In this document: positions 56,768 through 64,000 of the stretch, piece by piece
How positions within the stretch are numbered: position 1 is the first letter of the stretch
Layout: every line of letters starts with the position of its first letter
From: Mycobacterium yunnanensis
Lineage (GTDB): Bacteria > Actinomycetota > Actinomycetes > Mycobacteriales > Mycobacteriaceae
Direction of reading: 5' to 3'
Length of the DNA stretch: 64,000 bases
NCBI RefSeq assembly: GCF_025823185.1
Contig: NZ_JACKVK010000008.1
Span: forward strand, 125,565 to 189,564
Notes under the pieces: model-generated
What the model saw: only the letters and a program-made list of their open reading frames with translations
Told to the model about the DNA's origin: nothing
Database searches by the model: none
Made by a program: the position numbers and the translations under genes

Positions 56768-57432
56768 ACCCCTCCGGCGCGCTTGGCCGCCTTGCGGCGC
56801 TTGTACCACTCGAAGACGATCGGGGCGAGCGACGCCAGCACGATCACGATGAAGATCGGTTCGAGCAGCTTCTGGATGATCTCGAACTGGCCGAGCCAGT
56901 AGCCCAGCAGTGTCAGCCCGACGCCCCACACGACGGCGCCGATGACGTTGAAGAGGGTGAAGACGCCGTAGTTCATCTTCGCCGCGCCCGCGGTGATGGG
57001 CACGAGGGTGCGCACGATCGGGACGAATCGGCCGAGCACGATCGCGAAGGGGCCGCGCGCCTCGAAGAACGCGTGCGCCTCGTCAAGGTACTTCTGCTTG
57101 AGCATGCGGTTGGTCGGCTTGAACATCGACGTGCCGATGCTGCGGCCGATCCAGTAACCGACCTGGCTGCCCGCCACGGCGGCGACCGGGATGAAGACCA
57201 GCAGCTGCCAGAGGTGGAAGTTGGTCTGCACGCTCTCGGCCTGGGCCGCGGTGCCGGCGGCCAGCATGCCCGCCACGAACAGCAGTGAGTCGCCGGGCAG
57301 GACGGGGAACAGGACGCCTGACTCGATGAACACGACGACGAGCAGGCCGACGAGGGCCCATGTGCCGAAGTACCCGAGAAGCGTCAGCGGATCCAGGAAG
57401 TCCGGCAGCAGCGCCAGGGTCGTGGTCGTCAT
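56764..57432 (-). CDS. DedA/VTT-family membrane protein (Rv0364-like)
   Basis: 222 aa with four to five hydrophobic segments. DedA signatures: FIESGVLFPVLPGDSLLFVAGM (~35-56) and the re-entrant-loop motif GRFVPIVRTLVPITAGAAKM (~139-158). DedA proteins act in membrane homeostasis, with recent evidence for flipping of polyprenyl or phospholipid carriers. In M. tuberculosis Rv0364 is next to fba; here four inserted genes separate them. A TATCCT box lies 8 nt before the ATG. Confidence 0.92.
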   Translation of the reverse strand: MTTTTLALLPDFLDPLTLLGYFGTWALVGLLVVVFIESGVLFPVLPGDSLLFVAGMLAAGTAAQAESVQTNFHLWQLLVFIPVAAVAGSQVGYWIGRSIGTSMFKPTNRMLKQKYLDEAHAFFEARGPFAIVLGRFVPIVRTLVPITAGAAKMNYGVFTLFNVIGAVVWGVGLTLLGYWLGQFEIIQKLLEPIFIVIVLASLAPIVFEWYKRRKAAKRAGGV

Positions 57433-57440
57433 GGCAGCCG

Positions 57441-57446
57441 AGGATA
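57441..57446 (-). promoter_or_regulatory. TANNNT -10 box upstream of dedA
   Basis: Minus-strand TATCCT with an 8-nt spacer to the ATG at 57432. It shares a 77-nt intergenic region with the divergent alcohol dehydrogenase, which has its own box. Confidence 0.48.
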
Positions 57447-57497
57447 CCGGCGTTGGCTGATGTCGACGACAGCCCGACGCCGGAGCCGTCCCCTCAC

Positions 57498-57503
57498 TAA
57501 TCT
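57498..57503 (+). promoter_or_regulatory. TANNNT -10 box upstream of the alcohol dehydrogenase
   Basis: TAATCT with a 6-nt spacer to the ATG at 57510 and no clear ribosome site. Confidence 0.48.
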
Positions 57504-57509
57504 CTCCTC

Positions 57510-58523
57510 ATGCCTACCCACAAAGCCGTGCACGTCGCCGAACCGGGCGCCGAACTCATCCTCGTCGACGTCGACACCACTTCACCTCCCCGCGACCACG
57601 TGCGCATCGCGGTCGCCGCGGCAGGGGTGTGCGGCACCGACCACGCCTTCGTCAACGGCGGTTTCCCCGGACTGAACTGGCCCATCACGCCGGGGCACGA
57701 GATCGCGGGCACGATCGCCGAACTCGGGGACGGCGTCGAGGACTTCGCCGTCGGCGACCGCGTGGAGGTCGGCTGGTTCGGCGGCAACTGCAATCGCTGC
57801 ACGCCATGCCGCAAGGGGCAGTTCATGCAGTGCGAGCGGCTGCAGGTGCCCGGCTTGCAGTACCCCGGTGGTTACGCGGAATCGGTCACCGTGCCTGCGA
57901 CGGCCCTGGCCCGCATCCCGGAGGGGCTGTCCTTCGTCGAGGCGGCACCGCTGGGCTGTGCGGGCGTGACGGTGTTCAACGGCCTGCGCAGCACCAGGGC
58001 CAAGGCCGGTGACCTCGTGGCGGTGCTGGGCGTCGGTGGGCTCGGCCACCTCGGGGTGCAATTCGCCCGGGCGATGGGCTTCGAGACGGTGGCGATCGCA
58101 CGCGGCGCGGACAAGGCGGCCGACGCCAAGGAGCTTGGCGCGCACCACTACGTCGACTCCACGGCCGAAGACGTCGCCGGGGCGCTGAGGACGCTCGGCG
58201 GTGCCGCGGTCGTACTCGCGACGGCGGCGAACTCCGAGGCGATGGCCGCGACCGTGGGCGGTCTCGGACCCCAGGGCGAGCTCGTCATCATCGGCGTCAC
58301 CCCCGAGAACCTGCCGATCAGCCCGCTGGACCTCATCAATGCCGGCCTGTCGGTGACGGGACACCCTTCGGGCACCTCCAGCGACGTCGAGGAGACCATG
58401 CACTTCGCCCTGCAATCCGGGGTGCGCGCCATGATCGAGGAGCGCCCGCTGGCCAAGGCCGCGGAAGCCTACGCGGCCATGGACAGCGGCAAGGCGCGCT
58501 ACCGGATGGTGCTCACCGTCTGA
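57510..58523 (+). CDS. zinc-dependent alcohol dehydrogenase
   Basis: 337 aa medium-chain dehydrogenase. Catalytic zinc ligands in AAGVCGTDH and PGHEIAGTI, structural zinc Cys cluster in [15 protein letters not shown], Rossmann loop [14 protein letters not shown] (~172-185). The domain order and length resemble AdhA/CAD-type NAD(P)-dependent enzymes acting on primary alcohols or aldehydes. [14 protein letters not shown] after the second strand (Arg rather than Asp) suggests NADP preference. Monocistronic. Its 3' end overlaps the convergent mmpL by 25 nt. Confidence 0.9.
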   Translation: MPTHKAVHVAEPGAELILVDVDTTSPPRDHVRIAVAAAGVCGTDHAFVNGGFPGLNWPITPGHEIAGTIAELGDGVEDFAVGDRVEVGWFGGNCNRCTPCRKGQFMQCERLQVPGLQYPGGYAESVTVPATALARIPEGLSFVEAAPLGCAGVTVFNGLRSTRAKAGDLVAVLGVGGLGHLGVQFARAMGFETVAIARGADKAADAKELGAHHYVDSTAEDVAGALRTLGGAAVVLATAANSEAMAATVGGLGPQGELVIIGVTPENLPISPLDLINAGLSVTGHPSGTSSDVEETMHFALQSGVRAMIEERPLAKAAEAYAAMDSGKARYRMVLTV

Positions 58524-61336
58524 GGTCGGCGGGCCGGCCGCTGGCGCACGTTCAGCGGCCACCAGAACCAGCGGCCCATCAGCGCGGCGATCGACGGCGT
58601 CAGGAACGACCGAATGACCAGGGTGTCGACGAGCAAGCCGAGACCGATAGTGGTGCCCACCTGGGCCATCACCTTCAGGTCGCTGATCGCGAACGACATC
58701 ATCGTGAAGGCGAACACCAGTCCTGCCGAGGTGACGACGCTTCCGCTGCCCGCGATCGCCCGGATGATGCCCGTGTTCAGCCCGGCGTCGCGTTCCTCCT
58801 TGAATCTGGACACCAGCAGCAGGTTGTAGTCAGACCCCACCGCCAGCAGGATGATGACCGACATCGCCAGCACCAGCCAGTGCAGTTCGAGGCCGATGAC
58901 GTGCTGCCACAACAGAACCGACAACCCGAACGAGGCGGCCAGCGACAGCACCACCGTGCCGACGATCACGAAGGCGGCCACCGCCGCCCTGGTGATGATC
59001 AGCATGATGATGAAGATCAGGCAGATTGCCGAGACCGCGGCGATGATCAGGTCGTAGTTCGACCCGTCGCGCATGTCCTTGTACGTGGCCGCGGTGCCGC
59101 CAAGGTAGATCTTGGAGGTCTCCAGAGGCGTGCCCTTGATGGCCTCGAACGCCGCGTTCTTGATGGCGTCGATGTGCGAGATGCCCTCCGGGGTGGCGGG
59201 GTCGCCCTGGTGGGAGATGATGAACCGCACGGCTTTTCCGTCGGGTGAGACGAACTGCTTGAGACCCCGCTTGAAATCGGGATTGTCGAACACCTCGGGT
59301 GGCAGGTAGAAGGAGTCGTCGATCTTTGAGTCGTCGAACGCCTTGCCGATGGCGCTGGGGTCGGACTGCTGCCGATCCTGCAGGCGCTGCTGATCCTCCT
59401 GGGTGGCGTAATTGGTCATGATCTGGTCGCGATTGCGTTCCTGGCTGGCGATCTGCGGCGGGATCAACGCGATCAGCTTGGGCTGCAACGCATTCAGCTT
59501 GTCCAGGCTGGCGGTGGTCTGACCGAGGAGGTCGGTCAGTTGATCGATGCCGTCGAGCGCGTCGAAGATGGACCGCAGCGTGTAGCAGATGGGGATGTCG
59601 TAGCAGTGCGGTTCCCAGTAGAAGTAGCTGCGCAGCGGCCGGAAGAAGTCGTCGAAGTTGGCGATCTTGTCGCGCAGGTCTTGGGTGACCGCCACCGTCT
59701 GCTTGAGGTCGTCGGTCTGTTCCTGTTGGGCTGCCGCACTCTGCTTTTGCAGTGACAACTGTTGACGCAGAACGTCGATCTGGGCGCTGATGTCGGCGGC
59801 CTGTGTGAGCAGATCGTTCGTGCGCTGTTCGGAGTAGGACTGGCCAAGCTTCTGGCTGACGCCCTGCTGGCCGACGATGAAGGGAATGGAGCTGCCTTCG
59901 ATCGGTGTGCCCAGCGGCCGGGTGATCGTCTGGACTCGGGCGATGCCCGGCTGATGGAAGACGCCCTTGGCCACCCGGTCCACGACGAGCATGTCGGTGG
60001 AGTTGCGCAGATCGTGGTCGGCGACCAGCATCAGCACCTCGGGATTCAACCGGGCCTGCGGAAAGTGCTTGGCCGCAACGCCGTAACCGATGTTGGCCTC
60101 GACGTCGGCGGGCAGGTACTTCTTGTCGTCGTAGCTGGTCTTGTAGGACGGCAGGGCCAGCAGACCGACCAGGGTGATCGCCGTCGACGCCACCAGGATG
60201 GGTCCGGGCCAGCGCACCACGGCCGTGCCGATCCGCCGCCACCCGCGGGTCTTGGTCTTGCGCTTGGGGTCGAGCAGGCCGAAGCGCGACGCCACGGTCA
60301 TCAACGCCGGAGCCAGCGTCAGTGCCGACATGGTCACGACGAACATGCCGATGGCGAGCGGGATTCCGAGGGTCTGAAAGTAGGGCAGCCGGGTGAAGTG
60401 CAGGCACAGGGTGGCTCCGGCGATCGTCAAGCCGGAGCCCATGATGACGTGCGCGGTGCCGTGATACATCACGTAGAACGCGTCTTCCCGGCTGTCGCCG
60501 AGGTTGCGCGCTTCGTGATAGCGACCGACCAGGAAGATCGCGTAGTCGGTCGCGGCGGCAATCGCCAACAGCGTCAACAGGTTCACCGCGAAGGTGGAGA
60601 GCTCGATGACGTGGTGATAACCCAGGAACGCCACGATGCCTCGGGAGACGGCCAGTTCGAGCACCACCGTCAGCAGCACGATGAGTACGGTGACGATCGA
60701 GCGGTAGACCAGCAGCAGCATGGTCACGATCACCACGAAGGTCAACGCCGTGACCAACTGCAGACTCTTGTCACCGGCGTGCTGCTGATCGGAGTTCAGC
60801 GGTCCCGCGCCGGTGACGTAGACCTTGAGCCCCGGTGGTGGTGGATGCGCGGCGACGATGTCACGCACCGCTTCCACCGATTCGTTGGCCAGCGTCTCGC
60901 CCTGATTGCCGGCGATGTACAACTGCACGTACGCCGAGAGGTTGTCCGCACTCTGCGATCCCGACGACGTCAGCGGATCGCCCCACAGGTCCTGGATGTG
61001 CTGGATGTGGGTCGTGTCCTTCTCCAGGTCCTTGATCAGGCCGTCGTAGTACTGATGGTCCTGCGCCCCAAGGGGTTTGTCGCTCTCCAGGACGATCATC
61101 GCCGAGCTGTTGGAGTCGTACTCGCCGAACAGCTTGCCCACCAACTGGGTGGCCTGCAGCGAGGGCGCGTCGTTCGGTGTCAGCGAGGTGGAGTTGGCCG
61201 CGCCAACGGCCTCCAGCTGCGGCACCACCACGTTGACAAGCGCCGTCAACGCCAGCCAGCCCAACAGGACGGGCACGCAGAACAACCGCAGGAAACGGGG
61301 TACGCGAGCGCGGTGCGCGGTCAGCGGCTCGGTCAT
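58499..61336 (-). CDS. MmpL-family RND transporter (MmpL4/MmpL5 type)
   Basis: 945 aa from the ATG at 61336 (ATGA overlap with mmpS). Twelve-helix RND exporter with two large periplasmic loops. Proton-relay Asp-Tyr pairs are at 264-265 ([13 protein letters not shown]) and 836-837 ([13 protein letters not shown]). The second loop contains the long heptad-rich segment ([18 protein letters not shown] and on), the coiled-coil hairpin of the MmpL4/MmpL5 group, and a CYDIPICYT disulfide motif. Pairing with MmpS and a TetR recalls mmpL4-mmpS4-Rv0452. Those relatives export siderophores and some drugs; the cargo here is inferred only. Confidence 0.92.
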   Translation of the reverse strand: MTEPLTAHRARVPRFLRLFCVPVLLGWLALTALVNVVVPQLEAVGAANSTSLTPNDAPSLQATQLVGKLFGEYDSNSSAMIVLESDKPLGAQDHQYYDGLIKDLEKDTTHIQHIQDLWGDPLTSSGSQSADNLSAYVQLYIAGNQGETLANESVEAVRDIVAAHPPPPGLKVYVTGAGPLNSDQQHAGDKSLQLVTALTFVVIVTMLLLVYRSIVTVLIVLLTVVLELAVSRGIVAFLGYHHVIELSTFAVNLLTLLAIAAATDYAIFLVGRYHEARNLGDSREDAFYVMYHGTAHVIMGSGLTIAGATLCLHFTRLPYFQTLGIPLAIGMFVVTMSALTLAPALMTVASRFGLLDPKRKTKTRGWRRIGTAVVRWPGPILVASTAITLVGLLALPSYKTSYDDKKYLPADVEANIGYGVAAKHFPQARLNPEVLMLVADHDLRNSTDMLVVDRVAKGVFHQPGIARVQTITRPLGTPIEGSSIPFIVGQQGVSQKLGQSYSEQRTNDLLTQAADISAQIDVLRQQLSLQKQSAAAQQEQTDDLKQTVAVTQDLRDKIANFDDFFRPLRSYFYWEPHCYDIPICYTLRSIFDALDGIDQLTDLLGQTTASLDKLNALQPKLIALIPPQIASQERNRDQIMTNYATQEDQQRLQDRQQSDPSAIGKAFDDSKIDDSFYLPPEVFDNPDFKRGLKQFVSPDGKAVRFIISHQGDPATPEGISHIDAIKNAAFEAIKGTPLETSKIYLGGTAATYKDMRDGSNYDLIIAAVSAICLIFIIMLIITRAAVAAFVIVGTVVLSLAASFGLSVLLWQHVIGLELHWLVLAMSVIILLAVGSDYNLLLVSRFKEERDAGLNTGIIRAIAGSGSVVTSAGLVFAFTMMSFAISDLKVMAQVGTTIGLGLLVDTLVIRSFLTPSIAALMGRWFWWPLNVRQRPARRPQTVSTIR

Positions 61337-61767
61337 GCGGACTTCACCAAGCACGACACCTGCGCGTTGACGCCGGTGGACGACTGTTCGTCTCGGACCT
61401 CGTCGTCGACGCTGACGCGGCACCCGATCTGGTCGCCGTCACTCTGGGCGATGATGGTCGCGCTGGCCGACGGCTTGGTGGTCCGCAGGGTGATCGACCA
61501 CGGCAGGCGGGCGTCGTCGACGCGCTGTGGAGTCGCGTCGAGGTCGAGGTAGTTGATGGTCGCCACGGCGCCTTCCGTTCCGGTTACTTGGTAGGTCACG
61601 ACCTTGGGGTTGAACGGCTCCGCGTCCTGGGCCAGGCCGGCACCCGGGCGGGTCGTCTCGTTGTCGGAGCCGAAGAACCCGTGCATTCGATAGACCACGA
61701 CGCCGCCGAGCACCACCACGACGACGATGACCAGCGGTATCCACGCGCGTTTGACGATCCCGACCAC
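61333..61767 (-). CDS. MmpS-family accessory membrane protein (MmpS4/MmpS5 type)
   Basis: 144 aa from a GTG at 61767 with GAAGGGGC ~5 nt upstream; longer reading frames cross the promoter. N-terminal transmembrane helix ([20 protein letters not shown], ~5-24) then YRMHGFFGS, and a periplasmic beta-sandwich with [28 protein letters not shown] and CRVSVDDEV. This opening is characteristic of MmpS4/MmpS5. It assists the MmpL partner, probably stabilising its periplasmic part. Overlaps mmpL by 4 nt. Confidence 0.92.
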   Translation of the reverse strand: MVGIVKRAWIPLVIVVVVVLGGVVVYRMHGFFGSDNETTRPGAGLAQDAEPFNPKVVTYQVTGTEGAVATINYLDLDATPQRVDDARLPWSITLRTTKPSASATIIAQSDGDQIGCRVSVDDEVRDEQSSTGVNAQVSCLVKSA

Positions 61768-61821
61768 GCAAAGCCCCTTCGTCGCTGCGGCGCTTCGACC
61801 CCAAGTGGTTAGCGCGTCAAA

Positions 61822-61850
61822 ACAATAGAGCGCCAACTGGAGTTGAGCAA
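61822..61850 (-). promoter_or_regulatory. predicted mmpS-mmpL promoter
   Basis: Minus strand: TTGCTC at 61850-61845 and TATTGT at 61827-61822, spaced by 17 nt. The start would lie ~50 nt before the mmpS GTG. The inverted repeat at 61866-61894 lies just upstream of the -35 box. Confidence 0.5.
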
Positions 61851-61865
61851 GCCGAACGGCTAAGT

Positions 61866-61894
61866 TCACTTGAATGATCGTTTGCGACAAGTGA
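61866..61894. promoter_or_regulatory. inverted repeat, probable TetR operator
   Basis: TCACTTG-N15-CAAGTGA, perfect 7-bp arms centred between the mmpS promoter and the TACACT -10 box (61910-61915) of the TetR gene. Position fits an operator for control of both directions by the adjacent TetR. Confidence 0.58.
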
Positions 61895-61961
61895 CGCCCC
61901 TCGCGGACGTACACTTCGCCCATCCGCGACATTCGGGCCGGGAGATCACGAAGGCAAGGCA

Positions 61962-62540
61962 TTGGCGAAACCGGTAGCACCTCGAGGGCTGGCCCGTGAC
62001 CGGGTCCTCGACGCCGCGATGACGCTGTTCGCCGAGCACGGCGTGCACGGCACGTCGCTGCAGATGATCGCCGACCGGGTGGGGGTCAGCAAGGCTGCGG
62101 TCTACTATCAATTCCAGTCCAAGGAGGGCATTGCGCTGGAGGTGATCCGGCCGTCCATCGAGGACATCGCGCGGGTCATCAGGATCGCCGACGCGCTACC
62201 CGACCAGCAGCAGCAGCGGGCCGTGGCGATCAGCGGACTCGTCGAGATGGTGGTACGCCACCGACGGTTGGCAGTGGTGTTCTACGGCGACCCCGCCATC
62301 GACGCATTGGTGCTCAGCGATCCCGAGTTCAACGCGGTGACGGGCCGGCTACGCGAACTGCTGGAGGGGCCCGAGCGCGACCCCGTCGACCGAATCGCCT
62401 TCTCGGTGTTCTGCTCCGGTGTGGGCCGGGCCGCCGCGGATCCGGAGCTGGCCGACATCGACGACGAAGATCTGCACCGGGCGCTGCTGGAATTGTCGGG
62501 ACGCATCCTCTCGCCCGTGGAGCAGCCGTCCCAACCCTGA
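61962..62540 (+). CDS. TetR-family regulator, probable repressor of mmpS-mmpL
   Basis: 192 aa from a TTG at 61962; no ATG or GTG start leaves the DNA-binding domain intact. Helix-turn-helix (~12-58): ARDRVLDAAMTLFAEHG, TSLQMIADRVGVSKAAVYYQF, SKEGIALEV. The C-terminal ligand domain has no recognised family. Divergent from mmpS with 194 nt between, the layout of Rv0452 beside mmpS4-mmpL4. A TACACT box at 61910 and AAGGCAAGG nearby could give a short leader. The gene is followed after 69 nt by fba. Confidence 0.9.
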   Translation: MAKPVAPRGLARDRVLDAAMTLFAEHGVHGTSLQMIADRVGVSKAAVYYQFQSKEGIALEVIRPSIEDIARVIRIADALPDQQQQRAVAISGLVEMVVRHRRLAVVFYGDPAIDALVLSDPEFNAVTGRLRELLEGPERDPVDRIAFSVFCSGVGRAAADPELADIDDEDLHRALLELSGRILSPVEQPSQP

Positions 62541-62609
62541 GGTGCCACGACACCACGGCTGTTGAGATACTCCTCTTCGAACCCGGACGAATGCCGAGAG
62601 GAAACTGAC

Positions 62610-63647
62610 ATGCCCATCGCGACTCCCGAGGTCTACGCCGAGATGCTGGACCGTGCCAAGGAGCACTCCTTCGCATTCCCTGCCATCAACTGCGTCGGCT
62701 CGGAGTCGGTGAACGCGGCGATCAAGGGCTTCGCGGACGCCGGCAGTGACGGCATCATCCAATTCTCCACCGGCGGTGCGGAATTCGCATCCGGTCTGGG
62801 CGTCAAGGAGATGGTGACCGGCGCCGTTGCTCTGGCCGAGTTCGCCCACGTGGTGGCCGCCAAGTACGACGTCACCGTCGCGCTGCACACCGACCATTGC
62901 CCGAAGGACAAGCTCGACACCTACGTCCGACCGCTGCTCGCGATCTCCGCCGAGCGCGTCGCCAAGGGGCAGAACCCGCTGTTTCAGAGCCACATGTGGG
63001 ACGGCTCGGCCGTGCCGATCGACGAGAACCTCGAGATTGGCAAGGAACTGCTGAAGCTCGCGGCCGAGGCCAAGATCATCCTCGAGGTGGAGATCGGCGT
63101 CGTCGGCGGCGAGGAGGACGGCGTCGAGGCCGAGATCAACGACAAGCTCTACACCTCCGCGGAGGACTTCGAGAAGACCATCGAGGCGCTCGGCGCCGGC
63201 GACCACGGTCGGTACCTGCTGGCCGCCACCTTCGGCAACGTGCACGGCGTCTACAAGCCGGGCAACGTGAAGCTGCGTCCGGAGGTGCTCGCCGAGGGGC
63301 AGCGGGTCGCCGCCGCCAAGCTCGGGCTCGCCGAGGGCAGCAAGCCCTTCGACTTCGTGTTCCACGGCGGTTCGGGCTCCCTGAAGTCCGAGATCGAGGA
63401 CTCGCTGAAGTACGGCGTGGTCAAGATGAACGTCGACACCGATACCCAGTACGCGTTCACCCGTCCGCTGGCCGGGCACATGTTCGCCAACTACGACGGC
63501 GTGCTGAAGATCGACGGCGAGGTCGGCAACAAGAAGGTCTACGACCCGCGCAGCTACCTGAAGAAGGCCGAGGCGTCGATGTCCGAGCGCGTCGTGGAGG
63601 CGTGCAACGACCTGCACAGCAGCGGCCGCTCGGTGTCCGCCGGCTGA
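62610..63647 (+). CDS. fba: class II fructose-bisphosphate aldolase
   Basis: 345 aa, one residue longer than M. tuberculosis Fba. The ATG at 62610 follows GAGAGGAAA. Zinc-dependent cleavage and condensation of fructose 1,6-bisphosphate in glycolysis and gluconeogenesis. Seen: catalytic Asp95 and zinc His96 in ALHTDHCPKD, the acidic EIGVVGGEEDGVE, FGNVHGVYKPGNV with a zinc His, and FHGGSGS plus MNVDTDTQYAF for phosphate binding. Cytosolic. Transcription ends at a strong hairpin directly after the gene. Confidence 0.97.
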   Translation: MPIATPEVYAEMLDRAKEHSFAFPAINCVGSESVNAAIKGFADAGSDGIIQFSTGGAEFASGLGVKEMVTGAVALAEFAHVVAAKYDVTVALHTDHCPKDKLDTYVRPLLAISAERVAKGQNPLFQSHMWDGSAVPIDENLEIGKELLKLAAEAKIILEVEIGVVGGEEDGVEAEINDKLYTSAEDFEKTIEALGAGDHGRYLLAATFGNVHGVYKPGNVKLRPEVLAEGQRVAAAKLGLAEGSKPFDFVFHGGSGSLKSEIEDSLKYGVVKMNVDTDTQYAFTRPLAGHMFANYDGVLKIDGEVGNKKVYDPRSYLKKAEASMSERVVEACNDLHSSGRSVSAG

Positions 63648-63654
63648 TAGTTCG

Positions 63655-63707
63655 GCGATTTGTGCACCCGCGCCCGCGGTGAGCGCAGGTGCGGGTGCAC
63701 AAATCGC
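63655..63707. terminator. bidirectional terminator after fba
   Basis: Perfect 17-bp inverted repeat (GCGATTTGTGCACCCGC at 63655-63671; complement at 63691-63707) with a 19-nt loop. It begins 7 nt after the fba stop and ends 9 nt before the stop of the convergent gene. Confidence 0.8.
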
Positions 63708-63716
63708 AAGGGGGGT

Positions 63717-64000
63717 CTACTGCGGCGCTTGGCAGATCTTCCACTGCTCGTCGCGGAGCTCCAGATCGAAGCTCCGCGTCGAGCGGGTGGAGGGGTCGTA
63801 GGCCATGAACGACGTCACGTTGGCCTCGGCGTGCGAATCGTGCACGACCACTTCGTCGATGCTCGCGACGATGGGGTACTGACGCGCCGCGGCGACGCGG
63901 GCGTGGATGTCCTTCCACTGGTCGTCGTCGTACCTGATGTAGCTGTCGGCGGTCTCGCCGCAGGTGATGGTGCGCAGCGTCGACAGGTCGCCCCTCTGGA
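63717..64000 (-). CDS. C-terminus of a secreted/membrane protein (Rv0361-like), cut by window edge
   Basis: The last 94 codons of a minus-strand gene whose start lies beyond the right edge. Reading: TLRTITCGETADSYIRY, WKDIHARVAAARQYPIV, VVVHDSHAEANVTSFMAYD, and the end DEQWKICQAPQ. This lumazine-binding/SnoaL-like, DUF4878-type domain with two Cys (ITCGE, KICQA) resembles the extracytoplasmic C-terminal part of Rv0361, which also lies beside and convergent to fba (with mgtE between) in M. tuberculosis. The N-terminal part is not visible. Confidence 0.72.
   Translation of the reverse strand, partial: QRGDLSTLRTITCGETADSYIRYDDDQWKDIHARVAAARQYPIVASIDEVVVHDSHAEANVTSFMAYDPSTRSTRSFDLELRDEQWKICQAPQ

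Noticed and set aside
59762..61552. 596-codon open frame on the plus strand opposite mmpL
   Set aside because: Antisense shadow; it crosses the mmpS-mmpL junction and has no recognisable domain.
61768..61961. IdeR (iron) box upstream of mmpS
   Set aside because: Siderophore exporters often have one, but no match to the TTAGGTTAGSCTAACCTAA-type pattern was seen.

Overview
The window is a contiguous piece of a high-G+C actinobacterial chromosome, almost certainly from the genus Mycobacterium in the broad sense and most likely a fast-growing, environmental Mycolicibacterium-type species. The evidence is an mmpS/mmpL pair, a TtfA-like mycolate transport factor, several luciferase-like (F420/FMN) oxidoreductases, dnaK-grpE-dnaJ-hspR with HspR-type inverted repeats, and gene neighbours that recall the M. 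tuberculosis Rv0350-Rv0385 region (dnaK/grpE/dnaJ/hspR, fba, DedA, GH76, TrmH, Rv0381c-like, ttfA, clpB, Rv0385-like). Those neighbours are broken up by many metabolic genes not expected in M. tuberculosis. Comparisons to Rv genes are from memory; no search was run.

Layout. 1-5.8 kb (minus): zwf, GH15 glucosidase/trehalase-like enzyme, TIGR03085-type protein, LLM oxidoreductase and a membrane protein cut by the left edge, with a lipoprotein upstream. 5.8-12.6 kb: a methionine-type ABC importer (metN-metI-metQ, minus) with a class II aldolase; divergent to it a second MetQ, an NtaA/DszA-type FMN monooxygenase and a Tat-type lipoprotein hydrolase, coupled by 4-nt overlaps. 12.6-14.5 kb: a small secreted protein and an amidase. 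14.4-22.5 kb: a seven-gene minus-strand operon (inositol-monophosphatase-like enzyme, small membrane protein, Na+/solute symporter, M20 amidohydrolase, amidase, two kinases of the APH/choline-kinase fold) read away from a divergent GntR/UTRA regulator. This is the best candidate here for an undescribed catabolic or salvage system.

22.5-26.8 kb: the DnaK chaperone operon with a SigH-like promoter, two HAIR sites and its repressor hspR. 27.2-29.9 kb: two tandem GT87 polyprenol-phosphate-dependent glycosyltransferases, diverged copies, the first with unusual codons. 29.9-38 kb: aldose epimerase, globin-reductase, GAP-family membrane protein, a multicopper oxidase lipoprotein with a calcium-repeat tail, and an AI-2E-family permease. 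37-41.6 kb: a molybdenum hydroxylase operon (FAD subunit, fused 2Fe-2S/Mo subunit) ending in a membrane-anchored double ABM-domain protein. 41.9-44.2 kb: a membrane GGDEF-EAL protein.

44.2-56.8 kb: clpB (SigH-like promoter overlapping a HAIR), an SDR, ttfA, another SDR, a lipoprotein, an RNA methyltransferase, then GH76, acetoacetyl-CoA synthetase, an NhaA-DsbA fusion and an LLM oxidoreductase. 56.8-64 kb: DedA, zinc alcohol dehydrogenase, mmpL-mmpS with a divergent TetR, fba, and a secreted or membrane protein cut by the right edge.

Two themes run through the window. Operons are very tight, with ATGA/GTGA overlaps. Many operon heads have a TANNNT box 6-8 nt before the start codon, as expected for leaderless mRNAs. 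No RNA genes, IS elements, CRISPR arrays or prophage genes were seen.
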